From assembly GCF_000687475.1 (NCBI RefSeq), contig NC_057319.1:310001-374000 (forward strand): DNA of 64,000 bases. The letters are read 5' to 3'. Below are positions 22,435-33,801 of this stretch, piece by piece (position 1 is the first letter of the stretch; every line of letters starts with the position of its first letter). A program made the translations under genes and the position numbers. The notes beneath the pieces are model-generated. The model was not told the origin of the DNA, did no database searches, and saw only the letters and a program-made list of their open reading frames with translations. Source of the stretch: Ustilaginoidea virens (taxonomy: Eukaryota; Ascomycota; Sordariomycetes; Hypocreales; Clavicipitaceae).

Positions 22435-24588
22435 ATGTCTGATCTCGACGACGAGCTCCTCGCCCTTGCTGGCGGTGATTCCGACGACGATGGCTCCGTC
22501 AGCCGTGGACGTGGTGGATCTGATTCGCCCCGTCCTGCCAAGAAGGAGTCTGGCAAGTTGGCAAAGACGAAACGAAGATCGAGGGCTGATGATTCAGAAG
22601 AGGAAGGTGAAGCGTAAGTACTGTACTCACCTTGGAAACCCTGCGAGAGCCTGGGACGGGCAATGACTACACGCGTCACCGCCGTTCCTATGGACTCTGA
22701 CTACCTACTTACTCTTGGATGATACTCACCCTTGGAAACTTGGCCGATCAACTGAATGCTTCCTTTGTCAACATCAGGTCATCGAATCCCTCATCACCGA
22801 ACTCTTTGGCATCAGCTGCCATGGATGAATCCGATTCGGACGCAGAGCCGACACCAAGACGCGGCGGAACCGACGAGGATGACAAGTATCCGGTTGACGG
22901 CATGTTCATAAGCGAGGCGGAGAAGGCGGAAATCATGGCCCTGCGAGAAGTTGAACGAGAACAAATCCTAGAAGAGCGTGCCACCGAAATTGAACGTCAA
23001 CGCCAACGACGTCTCCTACGGCAGATGGTGGAGGATGTGGAATCCAAGAACGCCAAGAAGAAGCGCAGTGCCGACACTGCAGAACTAGATGACAGCCAGC
23101 GAAAGCCCTCGCGGCAACGCACGGACAAGGCGGAGACGGCGATGGATTCCCTTCGACGGGCTCGAGCTGAAAAGGCGAAGCGGAGGGAAGACCAGTCGCA
23201 CGGGCGCGATTATTCACCAGCACGGCGGGATTCGGATCACGAGGCGAGCGACGGCGATCTTGGTCGGGTCAGGCTGCGATCGAGATCGCGATCGCGAACT
23301 CCCGAGAAGGAGCCCGAAGAGGAGGCGCCACCACCAGAGCTGAAGGATTTTGAGCGATTAAGACTGGGTCGCAATGAGTTTGCCCAGGTCTGCTTTACAC
23401 CTGGGTTCGAGCCGGCTATTACGGGCTGCTATATTCGCATTGCCTTGGGGCCGCATCCCGAGACTGGGATTGAGCAGTACCGGATGGCAGTCATCAAAGG
23501 CGAGTAATCCTTCCCCCCCCCCCCCAAGTCCCGGCCCGAGCTCGCTTCCCGACACAGCAGCGCGTTTAGCTAACGAAAAAGAAAAATATATATAAAATAC
23601 AAACGAATGTGCAGGCTTCACTACCAGTCGACCGTATGCCCTAAACGGGCCCAACGGGCCATTCGTCACGGACCAGTACGTCAAGGCATCACACGGCAAG
23701 GCCACCAAGGACTTTCCCTTTATCGCTGCATCAAGCGGCAAGTTTTCCGAGGTGAGGACACTCGCATCAAGCCCCCGGTGTCAGTTCTGCGAAGGGAAAA
23801 GCGCCCCGTTTTAACAAAAAAAATTTTGATAGAACGAGCTCAACCGCTACCGAGTGACTTGCAATAACGAAAACGTCAAGCTCCCCACAAAGGCGTATCT
23901 GACGGACAAGATTGACGAGATCAACAGCCTGATCAGTCACAAGTGGACGGGCGAAGAGATCAAGGCCCGGCTGGCACGAAGAAACGAACTCAAGCGCCGG
24001 TTCGACCCCGCCGAACGCGAGCGAATCGCCAGGCTCCTGGACGACGCAGTAGCGCGAGGGGAGGAGAGCAAGGCGCAAGCGCTGCAGGAGGAACTGGAAA
24101 AGCTAGGCAGCCAACGCCTGGCTTTCCGAACGACGCTGGGGGCGTCGAGGGACGCGGGCGGCGCGGCCAGAGGCACGTCGGAGCAGGATCGCCTGGCAGA
24201 GCGGAACCGGGAAAACAGGCGCATGAACGCGGAGCTGGTGCGCAAAGCGCAGCTCAAGGAGAAGGCCAGGGCGCGGGAGATTGAGATGGCCCTCAAGCGG
24301 GGCGAGCAAGTGGCCGACGACCCTTCGCGCCGGCTGCGCACCAAGGCCAAGTTTGTGCACAACGTCAACGAGGCGTCGCAGAAGCCGTCGGCCAACGGCA
24401 GCGAGGCGAGCACCCCGGCCAACGGCACGCCCAGGGTGGCGGCCACGAGGCCCGAGATGCAGTCGCACCTGGCCAAGCTGCAGGAGAAGAACTACAAGGA
24501 GGTGAACGGGGTGCCGACGATCCACAAGCCCCTGATGGATGACGATGTCATTGGGGCGCTGGACCTGGATATCGACGTGGAGATTTAG
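22435..24588 (+). CDS. rtf1: RNA polymerase-associated protein Rtf1 (Paf1 complex)
   Basis: Paf1-complex subunit that couples elongating RNA polymerase II to histone H2B ubiquitination and H3K4 methylation, in the nucleus. Four exons, 22435-22613, 22778-23499, 23615-23751 and 23833-24588, give 597 residues. It starts MSDLDDELLALAGGDSDDDG, the acidic opening usual for Rtf1. An Arg/Lys/Glu-rich region follows, then the Plus3 domain from about 246 (ELKDFERLRLGRNEFAQVC) to about 365, split by two introns: CYIRIALG, KGFTTSRPYALNG, FIAASSGKFSENELNRY. The C-terminal third is charged and helical (RFDPAERERIARLLDDAVAR, then RAREIEMALKRGE). Intron 2 has a GC donor (AAAG|GCGAGT). A possible histone-modification-domain core lies before Plus3 but was not aligned. 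Confidence in identity is high. Confidence 0.94.
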
Positions 24589-24609
24589 GCGGAGACTTGA
24601 TGCAGCCGG

Positions 24610-24613
<4 letters not shown>

Positions 24614-24645
<32 letters not shown>
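24614..24645. repeat. T32 homopolymer
   Basis: Uninterrupted T run 26 nt after the rtf1 stop codon. It could lie in the 3' UTR. Confidence 0.9.
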
Positions 24646-24789
24646 CCTTTTTTTCCCCTCGTTGTCGTTGTTGCTCTTATGTTTTATTTTTATTCTTCAT
24701 TTGCTAGGCTACATTCTCTAGATTCTCAGCAGGGCGGCCGGCGCTGGCTTTTTCATGAGACGTATAAAGGAGAGACGGACCACACACAA

Positions 24790-24975
24790 TCCAAGAAGAA
24801 ATCTGTCTTTTTCCTGTTTTCTTTTTCCTTCTTCCTTTTTCCTTTTTACCCTTTTCTGCCTTACTCTTTTCTGCTTGTTTCTTTCCCCGTCCTTCTGTTT
24901 GTCTCTTTTTCTCTGTTTTTCTCTGTTTTTCTTTTTTTTTTCCTTTGTTTTCCTTTTCTTTTCTTTTTTCCCTCA
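24790..24975. repeat. Long polypyrimidine tract
   Basis: About 185 nt composed almost only of C and T on the plus strand, with many CTTTTT and CTGTTT units. Confidence 0.85.
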
Positions 24976-25274
24976 AGTCCTGCAGATTTGGGTTGGCCGC
25001 ATCCCAACGACGGCGTTTGCCAAGCACGCGAAAATTCCTTTACCCGGCACCACCGCCTCCCGCAGCGCAGCAGGCCGCGCCTGCCCTCAGGCACTTTGCA
25101 TCGCTGCGCGCAGGGACGGGACTCTACGGAACAGCCATTGATTTCGGTCCCAGAAGCGGCCGGCGGGCGGGTTGCGGACTGTCGGTGCTGCTTGGACGAG
25201 GCGCGCGAATGGCGGGTGAAGGGGGAAGAGGGAAGAAAGTGAGTGGTAAATGCTAAACCGCTAGCTGGCTAAAC

Positions 25275-25298
25275 ATATATATATATATATATATATAT
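25275..25298. repeat. (AT)12 microsatellite
   Basis: Perfect AT dinucleotide run. Confidence 0.9.
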
Positions 25299-25302
25299 CA
25301 AA

Positions 25303-25430
25303 AAAGTCAAGAGACGTCAAGAGACGTCAAGAGACGTCAAGAGACGTCTAGAATATCAAGAAAAGTCAAGAGATATCAAGAGACGTCAAGAATATCGAGA
25401 GACGTCAGGAAAGTCTGGAAAGTCATGAAA
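25303..25430. repeat. Degenerate ~10-nt repeat array containing GACGTC
   Basis: Starts with four near-perfect units of GTCAAGAGAC, then decays into GTCAAGAATATC, GTCAAGAGATATC and GTCAGGAAAGTC variants. The palindrome GACGTC recurs at most unit boundaries. Confidence 0.85.
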
Positions 25431-25529
25431 ATCATAAAGTCTTCCAGATGCTGGACGGCAAATTCGCACAGCCTCGTCGACCGCCTCGACCGCCTCGACC
25501 GCCTCGATCGCCTATTCGCCACGTTGCGC

Positions 25530-28423
25530 TCACCATGGAAACCCCTCAAACTCATAGCCAAAGGCCTCCGCCACATGGAGCCTGTTCAACTCGGCACTTG
25601 CCACGCTCAGGCCGAGGTCCGACGACGGGGCCTCTTCGCCAGGGCTGAGGCTCTCGTCGCTCAGGCTGAGGACGCTTTGCGGGCCCGGTGCGTCGTCGTC
25701 CCGCGCAAAGTTGGCCGCGCTGATCCTGGTCATGACCCATGAATCTGGCGAAAACGGACGCGCCTGAACCGGCGCCTCGTCCCTCAGAATGGCGCCGCCG
25801 TAAATGGCGTCGTAGACGTTGTTGAGGCCGCCGTCCATGGAGCCCAGCAGGGCCTCCCACTCCGCGTTGGACATTGCTGACAGCTTGGACGCGGAATCGC
25901 CGCCGTGGGCTACGTGCCGCGAAGGTGACGTGGAGGACCCCCCCAGAGTCTGCATGCGGCCGTCATGACCGGCCGACAAGGATGGTGGTCCGGTGGGGTA
26001 GGGCGTGCTGTTGAGGGCGAGACAGTTCAGATCTGGGATGGCCCGGGATGGGCAAGCTCTTTGGGTGCCGGTGCCCGCGGTCGGCATGGACAGGCGTTGC
26101 TGGCCCTGGTGTTGCACCGACGATGATGGCTCGGAGGTCAGGCTGTCCAGGGACTGCTGCGATCGGGGGGAAAGGGCAGCTTCTGGGGGGTTGGTGGACG
26201 CGGTCGGCCGGCGCAGCTTTTCCGGCTGCCTTGGGTGGCTGGGTTTCTCCCTGCCCTCTGCTCTGGAGGAAGAGGACGAGCGCCGAGCCGGCGCTGGCAT
26301 GGGCCCCCGTGATGAAGAAGGCGCGCCGTGTCCCTTGTCGACAGGAGCTAGGGCGGCGGCCACGCGAGAGAATTCCACGCATCCCGGAGCTTCGGCCTTG
26401 CCAAGAGCCTTGGCGGTGATATTCACAAGCCGCGCAACATCGCGAGTCAATTTGCCGTCTGGTTTCAGATCGACGACTTGGTAAAGGAGAGTCAACCCAC
26501 AGAGCGCCAAGAGGTCAAACTTGTTCAAGCAGAAGGCGAAGCTCATGTTCCTCTCTTCAAGGAGCTGGACGACTTGGATGATGCGTTTGCTCGAGCTGAC
26601 GATGGAAAGGAGCGCCGGCGCGGCCTTGCATCCGAGGCTTGAGCCGACGGCCGGGCGATGTATGAGTGTGCGGATGTGATAGTATGCCAAGGCCTAGCGG
26701 ACATGTGAGTATGCCGTGTTTTTCCGGAGAGAAATCTTCTCCTTTTGCCGGTGGACTACTGTTTCTGCTTACCAAAATCGGAGATCGACTGCCGGTTGTT
26801 TCCGTTGACGGTTTGTCCTGGGAAAAGGTCAGTCGCAGATGCGCGGGCAAGTCGTCGTACCAAGCATCAAGCTCCTCTTCAAAGGCGCCGAGTCGCTGGA
26901 GAGAAAGCTCGTAGCTGGATAGGGTGGGATAGTTTGTTTCCAGGATGCGAGCCAGGATGCGCGAAGCCCGGAAAAGGGCCAGAGCACTCGACAGGCGGGT
27001 GAACTCGCCGGGGAGAGTTGGCTGGAAGCCCTTTTCGGTGATGTACTCGTCATCGGCGTCCGCAGGGTACTCGGTCCGGACATCGTCCTCCCTCAGCAGC
27101 TTCGGAAGTCCAAGCGTAGCGGCGGTGAAGCTGAAAAGAGACGCGGGTCAAATCTCCAATCTCGTCACGACTTGCATAGCGCTTGCGTAACGCTGGGCTT
27201 ACCAATCCAGAGTGTACAGGGTCCAAAAGACCTTTTTTCTGGTCTCGAGCGTCAAGACCCCAAACGAGAAACGCTTCTGGCTCTGGTGCAGACCCAGCCG
27301 ATGCGACAGTCCGACGGCCAGGCCCTTGAAATGCTGCACGCGCTTGTTGTCGGCCCTGATGGTGCAGTACAGGAGGGCGAGGATGAGGCACTGCAGCGTG
27401 CTCATGGTGTTCTCCAGGACCAAGGACTGAACAGCCTGATCCCACTGCCGCTCGCAGGCAGCAACCTGTTGATAATCAGGGCTCTCGGAAGCAACGCCGG
27501 CGATGCTGAAGACGAGATACAGCTGGGCAAGCTTGTGATGGCCCCTGACCTTTTTGGGATTGGCAACAAACTCCTCGTAGACTCGAAGAAACGTGGGCTT
27601 GTGCAGCACCGGAAATAGCGGCGCCACCTCTTGAAAGAAGACGTTGACGCAGCGGTCTGAGAAGATCCGTGGCGGTAGGCCGGGACTTGCGCGCGGCACG
27701 TCGTCATCCTCCAGGGTCAAGGGAGCGCACCCCTGAACGTGCAAGAACGCGTCGGGGTTGAAGTCGTTGCATGGCTTGCCCAGCTCCTGGAGCTTTCTCT
27801 TGAACGACACTTTTTTTGGGGGGGGGGTTTTTTTGGGGGTTTCCCATGGTTAGCTTCCTGGCGACAAAAGCTCGGGCTCGATGACGACGAAGGGTGCGCA
27901 AAAAAGGCAGCACACACACACCACACTTACAGACAAAGGAACGACCGCTCGAAGGGCCCATGAAATACGACTCGGAATTCTCGGCTCCGAGGAGAAGGGG
28001 TGAGCCCTGGATGCGGAACAAGTCTTCCTTGGCCGACGGCGCTGGGCTGGCCTTGGACTGGTCTGGAGGCTGCGGGGGAGGTTGGGAAGCGGCGGACGGT
28101 CGGCGTTGGGGGTTGCCAAGCGTGGCACAGAGTATGTCCATCTTCTCGTCCTTTTCGTCGAGCAGATCCTTCAGCTCTCGCACCTCGGTTTCCAACTGGC
28201 GGACTCGCTCCTCCAGCGACTCGGTGTAGCCGCGCGGAAAGGCGCGCCTGCTCAGCTTGTCGCTGGTCCGACACTCGAAGCCGACCGTGGCGCACTGCGA
28301 GCAGGTTGGCCGCACGCCATCGCACCGGATCTTCTTGCTTCGGCAGCGATCGCACGCCTGGGCGACGCGACTCTGGGCGCTGTTGCCCACCTTGATGACC
28401 TTCATGGGGAAGATGCCCGGCAT
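25530..28423 (-). CDS. facB: Zn2Cys6 transcription activator FacB/Cat8 (acetate use, gluconeogenesis)
   Basis: Nuclear activator of acetate-utilisation, glyoxylate-cycle and gluconeogenic genes. Exons 27931-28423, 27203-27809, 26773-27130 and 25530-26693 on the complement give 873 residues. It starts [14 protein letters not shown], followed by the zinc cluster [13 protein letters not shown]...CSQC...FEC near 25-53. The linker [20 protein letters not shown] and the adjoining heptad region (about 60-90) are the hallmark of Cat8/FacB. A fungal transcription-factor middle domain spans about 215-430 ([30 protein letters not shown]). The C-terminal 300 residues are rich in Ser, Pro and Ala and end with an acidic-aromatic segment, [12 protein letters not shown], suited to activation. 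Intron 1 contains a G-rich/T-rich homopolymer block and a GCTAAC branch point. The Met at 28423 was preferred over the upstream open frame because family members begin there. Confidence 0.94.
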
Positions 28424-30119
28424 GATTGCGATGCCCCGCGTCCGCTGTGCGGGCTTTGCTGGCTTGGGTTCAGTATCGGCAACTTCGTCGGGTCCACGGG
28501 AGGGGGGGTGAAGAAGAAGGCGGCGCCGGCGCCGGCGCTGGGCAGTGTAGGATGAAGTGCCGTTTGCTGTTGCTTTGAGCGAATTTGGTGCCTCCAGGTT
28601 CGGTCTGGCTCGGGTGGGTGCGCGTCCGTCTCTCTCCGCAGCTTGACGCGCAGCTCTCAAAGTGTCAAGGCCTCGGCAGCAAAGGCTTGTTCATGGAGGC
28701 AATCGCAAGTCGCTGCCGAAGCGAGTTTGGTAAGCTCGTCTGGCAGGCTCGTCTGGTATGCTCGTCTGGCAGGCTCGTCTGGCAGGCTCGTCACTGGGCG
28801 GGGAGAAGGGAGGGTCTGGTGCCAAGAAGGCGGGAGACTTTATGCGCAGCGCAGAGGTACCGCGGTGTCTGGTGGTTGCAGAGTTGCAGCACCAAGTACT
28901 CTGTAGATGAAGAAACCAGGTTGGCATACGTTTGGTGCGTTCAGTCACTGGTTGTGTTTCAGTAGTTCACGAACGACTTCACTGGCCCGTTGTGTTGTGG
29001 GCAAGCCGGGGTACGGACCGTATGGGGTCTGGGCGCAGCGGGAAAGAGCGGGGGTGGCGCTGATTGGCTGCCCCAGGTGTGGGCTAGTGACCCGCAAGCC
29101 AGCCAAGGTACGGAGTACTCTGTACTCCATACTCCGTGTGCCGTACGTACTTCGTATGTACTCTGTTGCCAGCTGCAAACCAGCTGGTCGGTCTGGTGCA
29201 AACTGCAATTGAACCCTCCCGACCGCCGCTTCTCCCAGGACTCTCTGTAAAAGCCACCAACCTAACGCTTCCTGAGCAGTTGTTTCCTTTTGGTCTGGCA
29301 GAATCATCGGCCGATCCAAAGGGAGAGTTCACCTCTTATCTGGCAGACACGAAAACCTGATCTCTTCCGTCGAATCAGGGCAACACACCAGCAGTACAGC
29401 AGTAGTTACCAGTGTTGGAACTAGACCTCTGCCCCGGATTTCTATCCAAACCCCGGCAAAGGCCCGCTCGACCCATTCAGGGCTGCACGAACTAGACGTG
29501 CTCTTTTCATGTGCCCACTGGTAGCCGCTCAGCATGCTGGCCAATCCGACGCCAACCTGGATGTCTCGTGCTTTGTCTGTCAGTGAGTGGCGACGCTCTA
29601 TCCGGCGCTGCAACTGACACTATCTGTCCAGTTCATGCTCCGGAAGGGGTCGAGGCCCGAAGCTCTATCGAGCCGATCCCCAAGCTGGAGAATAATCTGG
29701 CCAATCACATGGCGAGCCATTGCTGCGCATGCATGACCCGTCGTTGTGCAGCATCTCGCAGAGGACTCCGTCGAACGATGGACATGTCCAGCCTTTTGTT
29801 ACTAGATGCTCGTCATTGTGCCAGAAGCTGTATTCTCATCGCCATCTTCTCTCGTAGCCCAGCTTGAGAACCGCGGACCGTCTACGCAGCCCTCAAACTG
29901 GTGAATGCTCACACCCAACGTCACGGGGAACATGGCGTCTGCTAGACTCTATCAGAATATGCACAAACAGGGTCCTGGAATTCGAAACACGACCCATCGC
30001 AGTTTCGAGGCAGGAGGAGCTCGCAGGTCACTGAGCGGCCGAAGCGGCGAATCGTTGGCCTTTGGCCACACCTTCGGGCATCATCGGCCACGAGGCGCGG
30101 CGGCTCGGCTCAGGACTTG
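28424..30119. other. Upstream region of facB and 3' region of the FAD oxidase
   Basis: No supportable gene in 1.7 kb. Holds a 13-nt tandem repeat (28734-28792) and a GTACGGAGTAC word with related TACTCCRT words (29108-29160). The first several hundred bases next to facB should contain its promoter; the facB frame itself stays open upstream to about 28660. Confidence 0.45.
28734..28792. repeat. 13-nt tandem repeat, 4.5 copies
   Basis: GCTCGTCTGGCAG repeated, with one unit changed to GCTCGTCTGGTAT. It lies about 310-370 nt upstream of the facB start codon. Confidence 0.9.
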
Positions 30120-31565
30120 CTAAAGATGGGACTTTGGAATGTCACGGCTCTGCGCCGTTGCCGACGGTTCCCTCTCCAACTCGTCTTTCAGTATCATTCC
30201 TGGATAGCCACCACGACTGCCATCCATCGTGGCCAGGCCCTGGAACTTGCCGTCAACTTCTCTCCCTGCAAACTCTTGATCCACCGTTTTCCATTTCCAC
30301 TTTTGCCCAAGCACACCTCCCTCGCCCAACATGCAATCCAGGACCTTTTCGCCCAGTACCGGCAGGAACTTGTACGCGTGGCCGCTGTCTCCGGTGGCGA
30401 TGAAGAGCCCCTTCCAGTTAGGGTGCCAGTCAACCAGCCAGTTGCCGTCTTTTGTGTCTGAATACCAGCATATCCTGGTTTCCCTCCACGGCCTCTTCTC
30501 AAGTCCCTTGACGGGAGAGAGGTTGGCTAGGGCTTGTCTCAAATCGAGGTCGGCTTCGTGCGGAAGTCGGGCCAATACTCCGTCCCGGGTCGTCAGTGGC
30601 CTCGACACCACGATGGGCCTTTGATTCTCGCAGGGCGATAACGGCAGGGCGTTGCGAACCTCGACCGGGTTCAAGTAGCCGAAGCTGTGTCGCGAAACTT
30701 TGAGAACCCCCCTGTGCGGAGGTATGATGAACCAGCCAGAGGAAAGATTCAGAACCACAGGCTGCTTGGACAAGACGGCGAGCTCCTCTTTGCTGACGTC
30801 AACATAGCCGAGAACGTGGCCTGTTGCCTCTACCCGCCCTCTGAGATCAACCAGCTCGCCCGTCCATGCTCCAGCCATTACGAGGACAACGTCGCCACGC
30901 AGGACTGTGCCGTCCTTCAACCGCGCGCCGGTGACCCTGTCGCCCGCCGTGGCCAGCTGCTCGACTTTGCCGCTCACGAAACCGACTCGGCCCGTCGCCT
31001 TGACGCGCTCGAAGAGCCACTTCATCCCTCTGCCAGCATCTGCCCACCCAGACAGGGCGTTCAAATAACCCCAGTCTCCGGGATGCGCATCCGTTCCCAG
31101 GCAATCGTTCAGGGCCTTGGGGTCCTCCAGCGTCCTGATTTTGCTTGCTGGCTGCCCATCCCTCTTGGCGGCCTCGACGCAGTTCTTCCAGCTCTGCTTC
31201 GTGTACTCCATGCCCGACTTTGCTCCGACTTTCGGCGGCTCCTTTGGATTGTAGGCCGTCAGGACGAAGCCTGACTCCGTGTACCGGCCTTGGCCGCCGA
31301 GATCATCCTCACCTTGCTTCCTCCATTCCTTCTGCGCCTCGGCCGCAAGCGCCGTGTAGTGCGGGTCGGCATAGTCCGCCCGGATGATTCTGGACGAATC
31401 GACGCTAGCACAGTCATCTGGCGGGAACTGGCCGCTGCTGGCATCGTCAACAACCGTTATCGAGCTTTTGGCAAACCGCGGCCTGTTCACGAGAGCCCAG
31501 GCAGTGCTCAGGCCAAAGACGCCAGACCCGACAATGAGGACGGCGGCCGGTGTATCCCCTTCCAT
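30120..31565 (-). CDS. FAD-dependent amine/imino-acid oxidase (DAO family), probably peroxisomal
   Basis: Flavin oxidase of the sarcosine / saccharopine / fructosyl-amino-acid oxidase group. Such enzymes oxidise a C-N bond and release hydrogen peroxide. A single exon of 481 residues opens with the dinucleotide-binding motif LIVGSGVFGLSTAWAL near 9-24. The C-terminal block CWYSDTKDGNWLVDWHP...LFIATGDSGHAYKFLPVLG is characteristic of the family and places covalent or near-FAD residues there. The protein ends KSHL; SHL is a known weak variant of the peroxisomal PTS1 signal. The exact substrate cannot be read from the sequence; saccharopine/L-pipecolate or fructosyl amino acids are both possible. 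No cluster partners are adjacent. Confidence 0.85.
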   Translation of the reverse strand: MEGDTPAAVLIVGSGVFGLSTAWALVNRPRFAKSSITVVDDASSGQFPPDDCASVDSSRIIRADYADPHYTALAAEAQKEWRKQGEDDLGGQGRYTESGFVLTAYNPKEPPKVGAKSGMEYTKQSWKNCVEAAKRDGQPASKIRTLEDPKALNDCLGTDAHPGDWGYLNALSGWADAGRGMKWLFERVKATGRVGFVSGKVEQLATAGDRVTGARLKDGTVLRGDVVLVMAGAWTGELVDLRGRVEATGHVLGYVDVSKEELAVLSKQPVVLNLSSGWFIIPPHRGVLKVSRHSFGYLNPVEVRNALPLSPCENQRPIVVSRPLTTRDGVLARLPHEADLDLRQALANLSPVKGLEKRPWRETRICWYSDTKDGNWLVDWHPNWKGLFIATGDSGHAYKFLPVLGEKVLDCMLGEGGVLGQKWKWKTVDQEFAGREVDGKFQGLATMDGSRGGYPGMILKDELEREPSATAQSRDIPKSHL

Positions 31566-32830
31566 GGGGGGGAACGGGGGGCTTTTTTTTTGACAGGGAG
31601 AAGAGAAAATCCGCCGCGAGGAAACGTATAGTCTGCTGTGATCTTATAGATCCCAAAAGCAAAGTCAATCAATCACAAGCGGGCCTGAGCAGAAAGCTGG
31701 AACTGGCCTGGCCTGGCGCCGGCCCGTCTGTGCACTATGCTCGATATGTAAAGGGCCTTGGTCACACCAAAGCGGGGAAGCGCGCCGCTCTGACTCTTAA
31801 AAATTTCTTATCAGCTCTATTTGAGTTTAGCCGCGGAGATTTGCAAGCACCCCCATCGGCGGCCGGGGGGGACAACCGTCTCCCCAACAATCGCGGATAA
31901 GAACCAAAGGGGATGAAGAAACGGGGGCTTGTTTCGCGGGCCGCGCGTCCGGGAAGCCCAGAAAGGGGGGGGGGGGGGGTGTCGCGACGGTTCCTGCGCA
32001 ACTTGCCCGGCTCGCCTACTCGGCTGTCGCGGGCTCTTCCTCTTCCCCGTTGCTCATCTCATAGACGACATGGACGCTTGCAAGAAACTGACTCAACGAG
32101 AACCATTAGACCCAGGAACAAGCGTACCGTCATGAGTGGACGCGATGAAGCTGATGGACATTTACAATTACACTGTGCACCGAGGTATCGGGACAATCAC
32201 AGGAGGCCATGTGGGATTTGCATTGTGAGGAAAAGACTCTACCGCATCGGCCGATCCCTAGCCGCAGACCAGTTGCATTTTCCTTGCAAAAGAAACAATA
32301 CGAGGGGCAAATGGGGTAAGGAAAAAAAAAAAAAAGAAAAAAAGGGGGGAACGGGAAAAAAAAAAAAACCACAGTACCAGGTTCGATTGCGTCAAGTTCA
32401 GTCAACTTTTCAATGTAACCTTTCCACACGGAACGTATTAACCTGGCCAGTAGTGACGAGTCACCCACCATGGGCCACCATCAATCTATGTAGTGTCGCG
32501 GGATGAATAGTCTTGTTCTTTTACGAAAACCTGCGTTGGGGACAGTTTCAAAGCAATGTAATGAAAACCGATGAATGATCCTCCCCCTTCCAATCCTTTC
32601 TGCCAACGCCGATGCAATGCTCAAATGATACAGTAGCGACTCTGCGGTGCTTGACTGTGACCGGTCAAGAAAGCCGAGTGTCCCGAGAGTGGGAAGAAAA
32701 AAAAAAGAAAAGGGAGAAAAAAAAAGAGTTCATGGTATCGTGACCAGCGGTCTAGTCGTACAGGGAAAATTAAGGCTCGAGTTCTGGTAGACCAGCAGTT
32801 GGAATGCGGTGAAACGACTCCGAGGTGCTT
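31566..32830. other. Upstream of the FAD oxidase / 3' of TBP
   Basis: No supportable gene. Holds a G15 run (31965-31979) and several A-rich runs (32321-32370, 32697-32725). Confidence 0.5.
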
Positions 32831-33801
32831 CTATACTTTGCGGAAATCTAGTTCGGGTCTGTTAGGATGGTGGACAGAATGACCGACATGTGTTCATGCG
32901 AGGACGAATACTGACCTTGCAGCACAGGGTAGATCATCTCGAAAGCCTGGTAGATTTCCTCGCGCACTTTTGCTCCAGTGAGAACAATCTTGCCGCTCAC
33001 GAAGATGAGGAGGACAATCTTGGGCTTGATCATGCGGTAGATGAGACCAGGGAAAAGTTCCGGCTCGTAGGAGCTGAAATTGTGGTGGCGAGAGGCCAGG
33101 CCTTCCAGGCGAATGGGAAACTTGATGTCGCAGGAGCCCACAATGTTCTGGATCTTAAAGTCTGTAAACTTGGCATTGAAACCGAGCTTCTGAATGATGC
33201 GAGCATATTTTCTTGAGGCGAGCTTGGAGTCATCCTCAGATTTGGCACCAGTCACCACCATCTTTCCACTGGCAAAGATCAGAGCAGTCGTCTTTGGCTC
33301 ACGGATGCGCATGATGACGGCAGCGAAACGCTTTGCCCCAAGGTTAGCAACTGCCAGGCTAGAAGCACCACAGCTAGACTTGAGACGCCCCGAATAATAT
33401 GTACCTTTGGGTTATACTCGGCGTTCCGTGCATGCAAGGCAATCGTTTTCAAGTCCAAGCGGCAATCGAGATTGACGGTGGCAACGATATTCCTTGAAGA
33501 ATGGACGATAAGCGTCACCAGGCAGCACAAAGACCCAGTCACCTCAGGAGTATACATACTGCAAAGTAGGGGTAATGCCGCTGGGGCCTTGCGTCGCAGA
33601 TGGCGTTGCAGCAGGAGTAGCGGGAGTCACCCCATTTCCGTTGGCTGCTTGCTGGCCGCTGGCAGCTGCTCGGTGCATCGCGTCGCCATTGTTCGACGGC
33701 GGCGTGAGCTCGTTGGAAGCTCCAGGGAACGACAGCGAGCCAGGTGCAGTGAAGGCCTTTGCCTGCGCGGCGTTGGAGGGATGTGTCTGGATGCTTTCCA
33801 T
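32831..33801 (-). CDS. tbp1: TATA-binding protein
   Basis: General transcription factor that nucleates preinitiation complexes for all three nuclear RNA polymerases. Four exons on the complement, 33560-33801, 33405-33492, 32916-33330 and 32831-32847, give 253 residues. The species-variable N-terminus (about 80 residues) is rich in Pro, Ala and Thr. The two direct repeats of the saddle are complete: [20 protein letters not shown] / [20 protein letters not shown] / [12 protein letters not shown], then [20 protein letters not shown] / [13 protein letters not shown] / [12 protein letters not shown]. The last exon is 17 nt and supplies the end, DFRKV. Introns of 67, 74 and 68 nt have good donors and CTAAC-type branch points. 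The cysteine in NLDCRL is usual for the family. Identity is certain; the start was chosen at the Met preceding SIQTHPS. Confidence 0.97.

Larger units (their letters stand above)
24589..25529. other. Convergent intergenic region (rtf1 / facB)
   Basis: No supportable gene. Holds a T32 run (24614-24645), a nearly pure pyrimidine tract (about 24790-24975), an AT dinucleotide repeat (25275-25298), a degenerate GACGTC-rich array (25303-25430) and, within the last 50 nt, three CGCCTCGAC units. Confidence 0.5.

Noticed and set aside
10057..31565. A biosynthetic or mitochondrial operon-like cluster as a new system
   Set aside because: Genes alternate strand, have independent promoters and are housekeeping; only the porin-MCU adjacency deserves a check.
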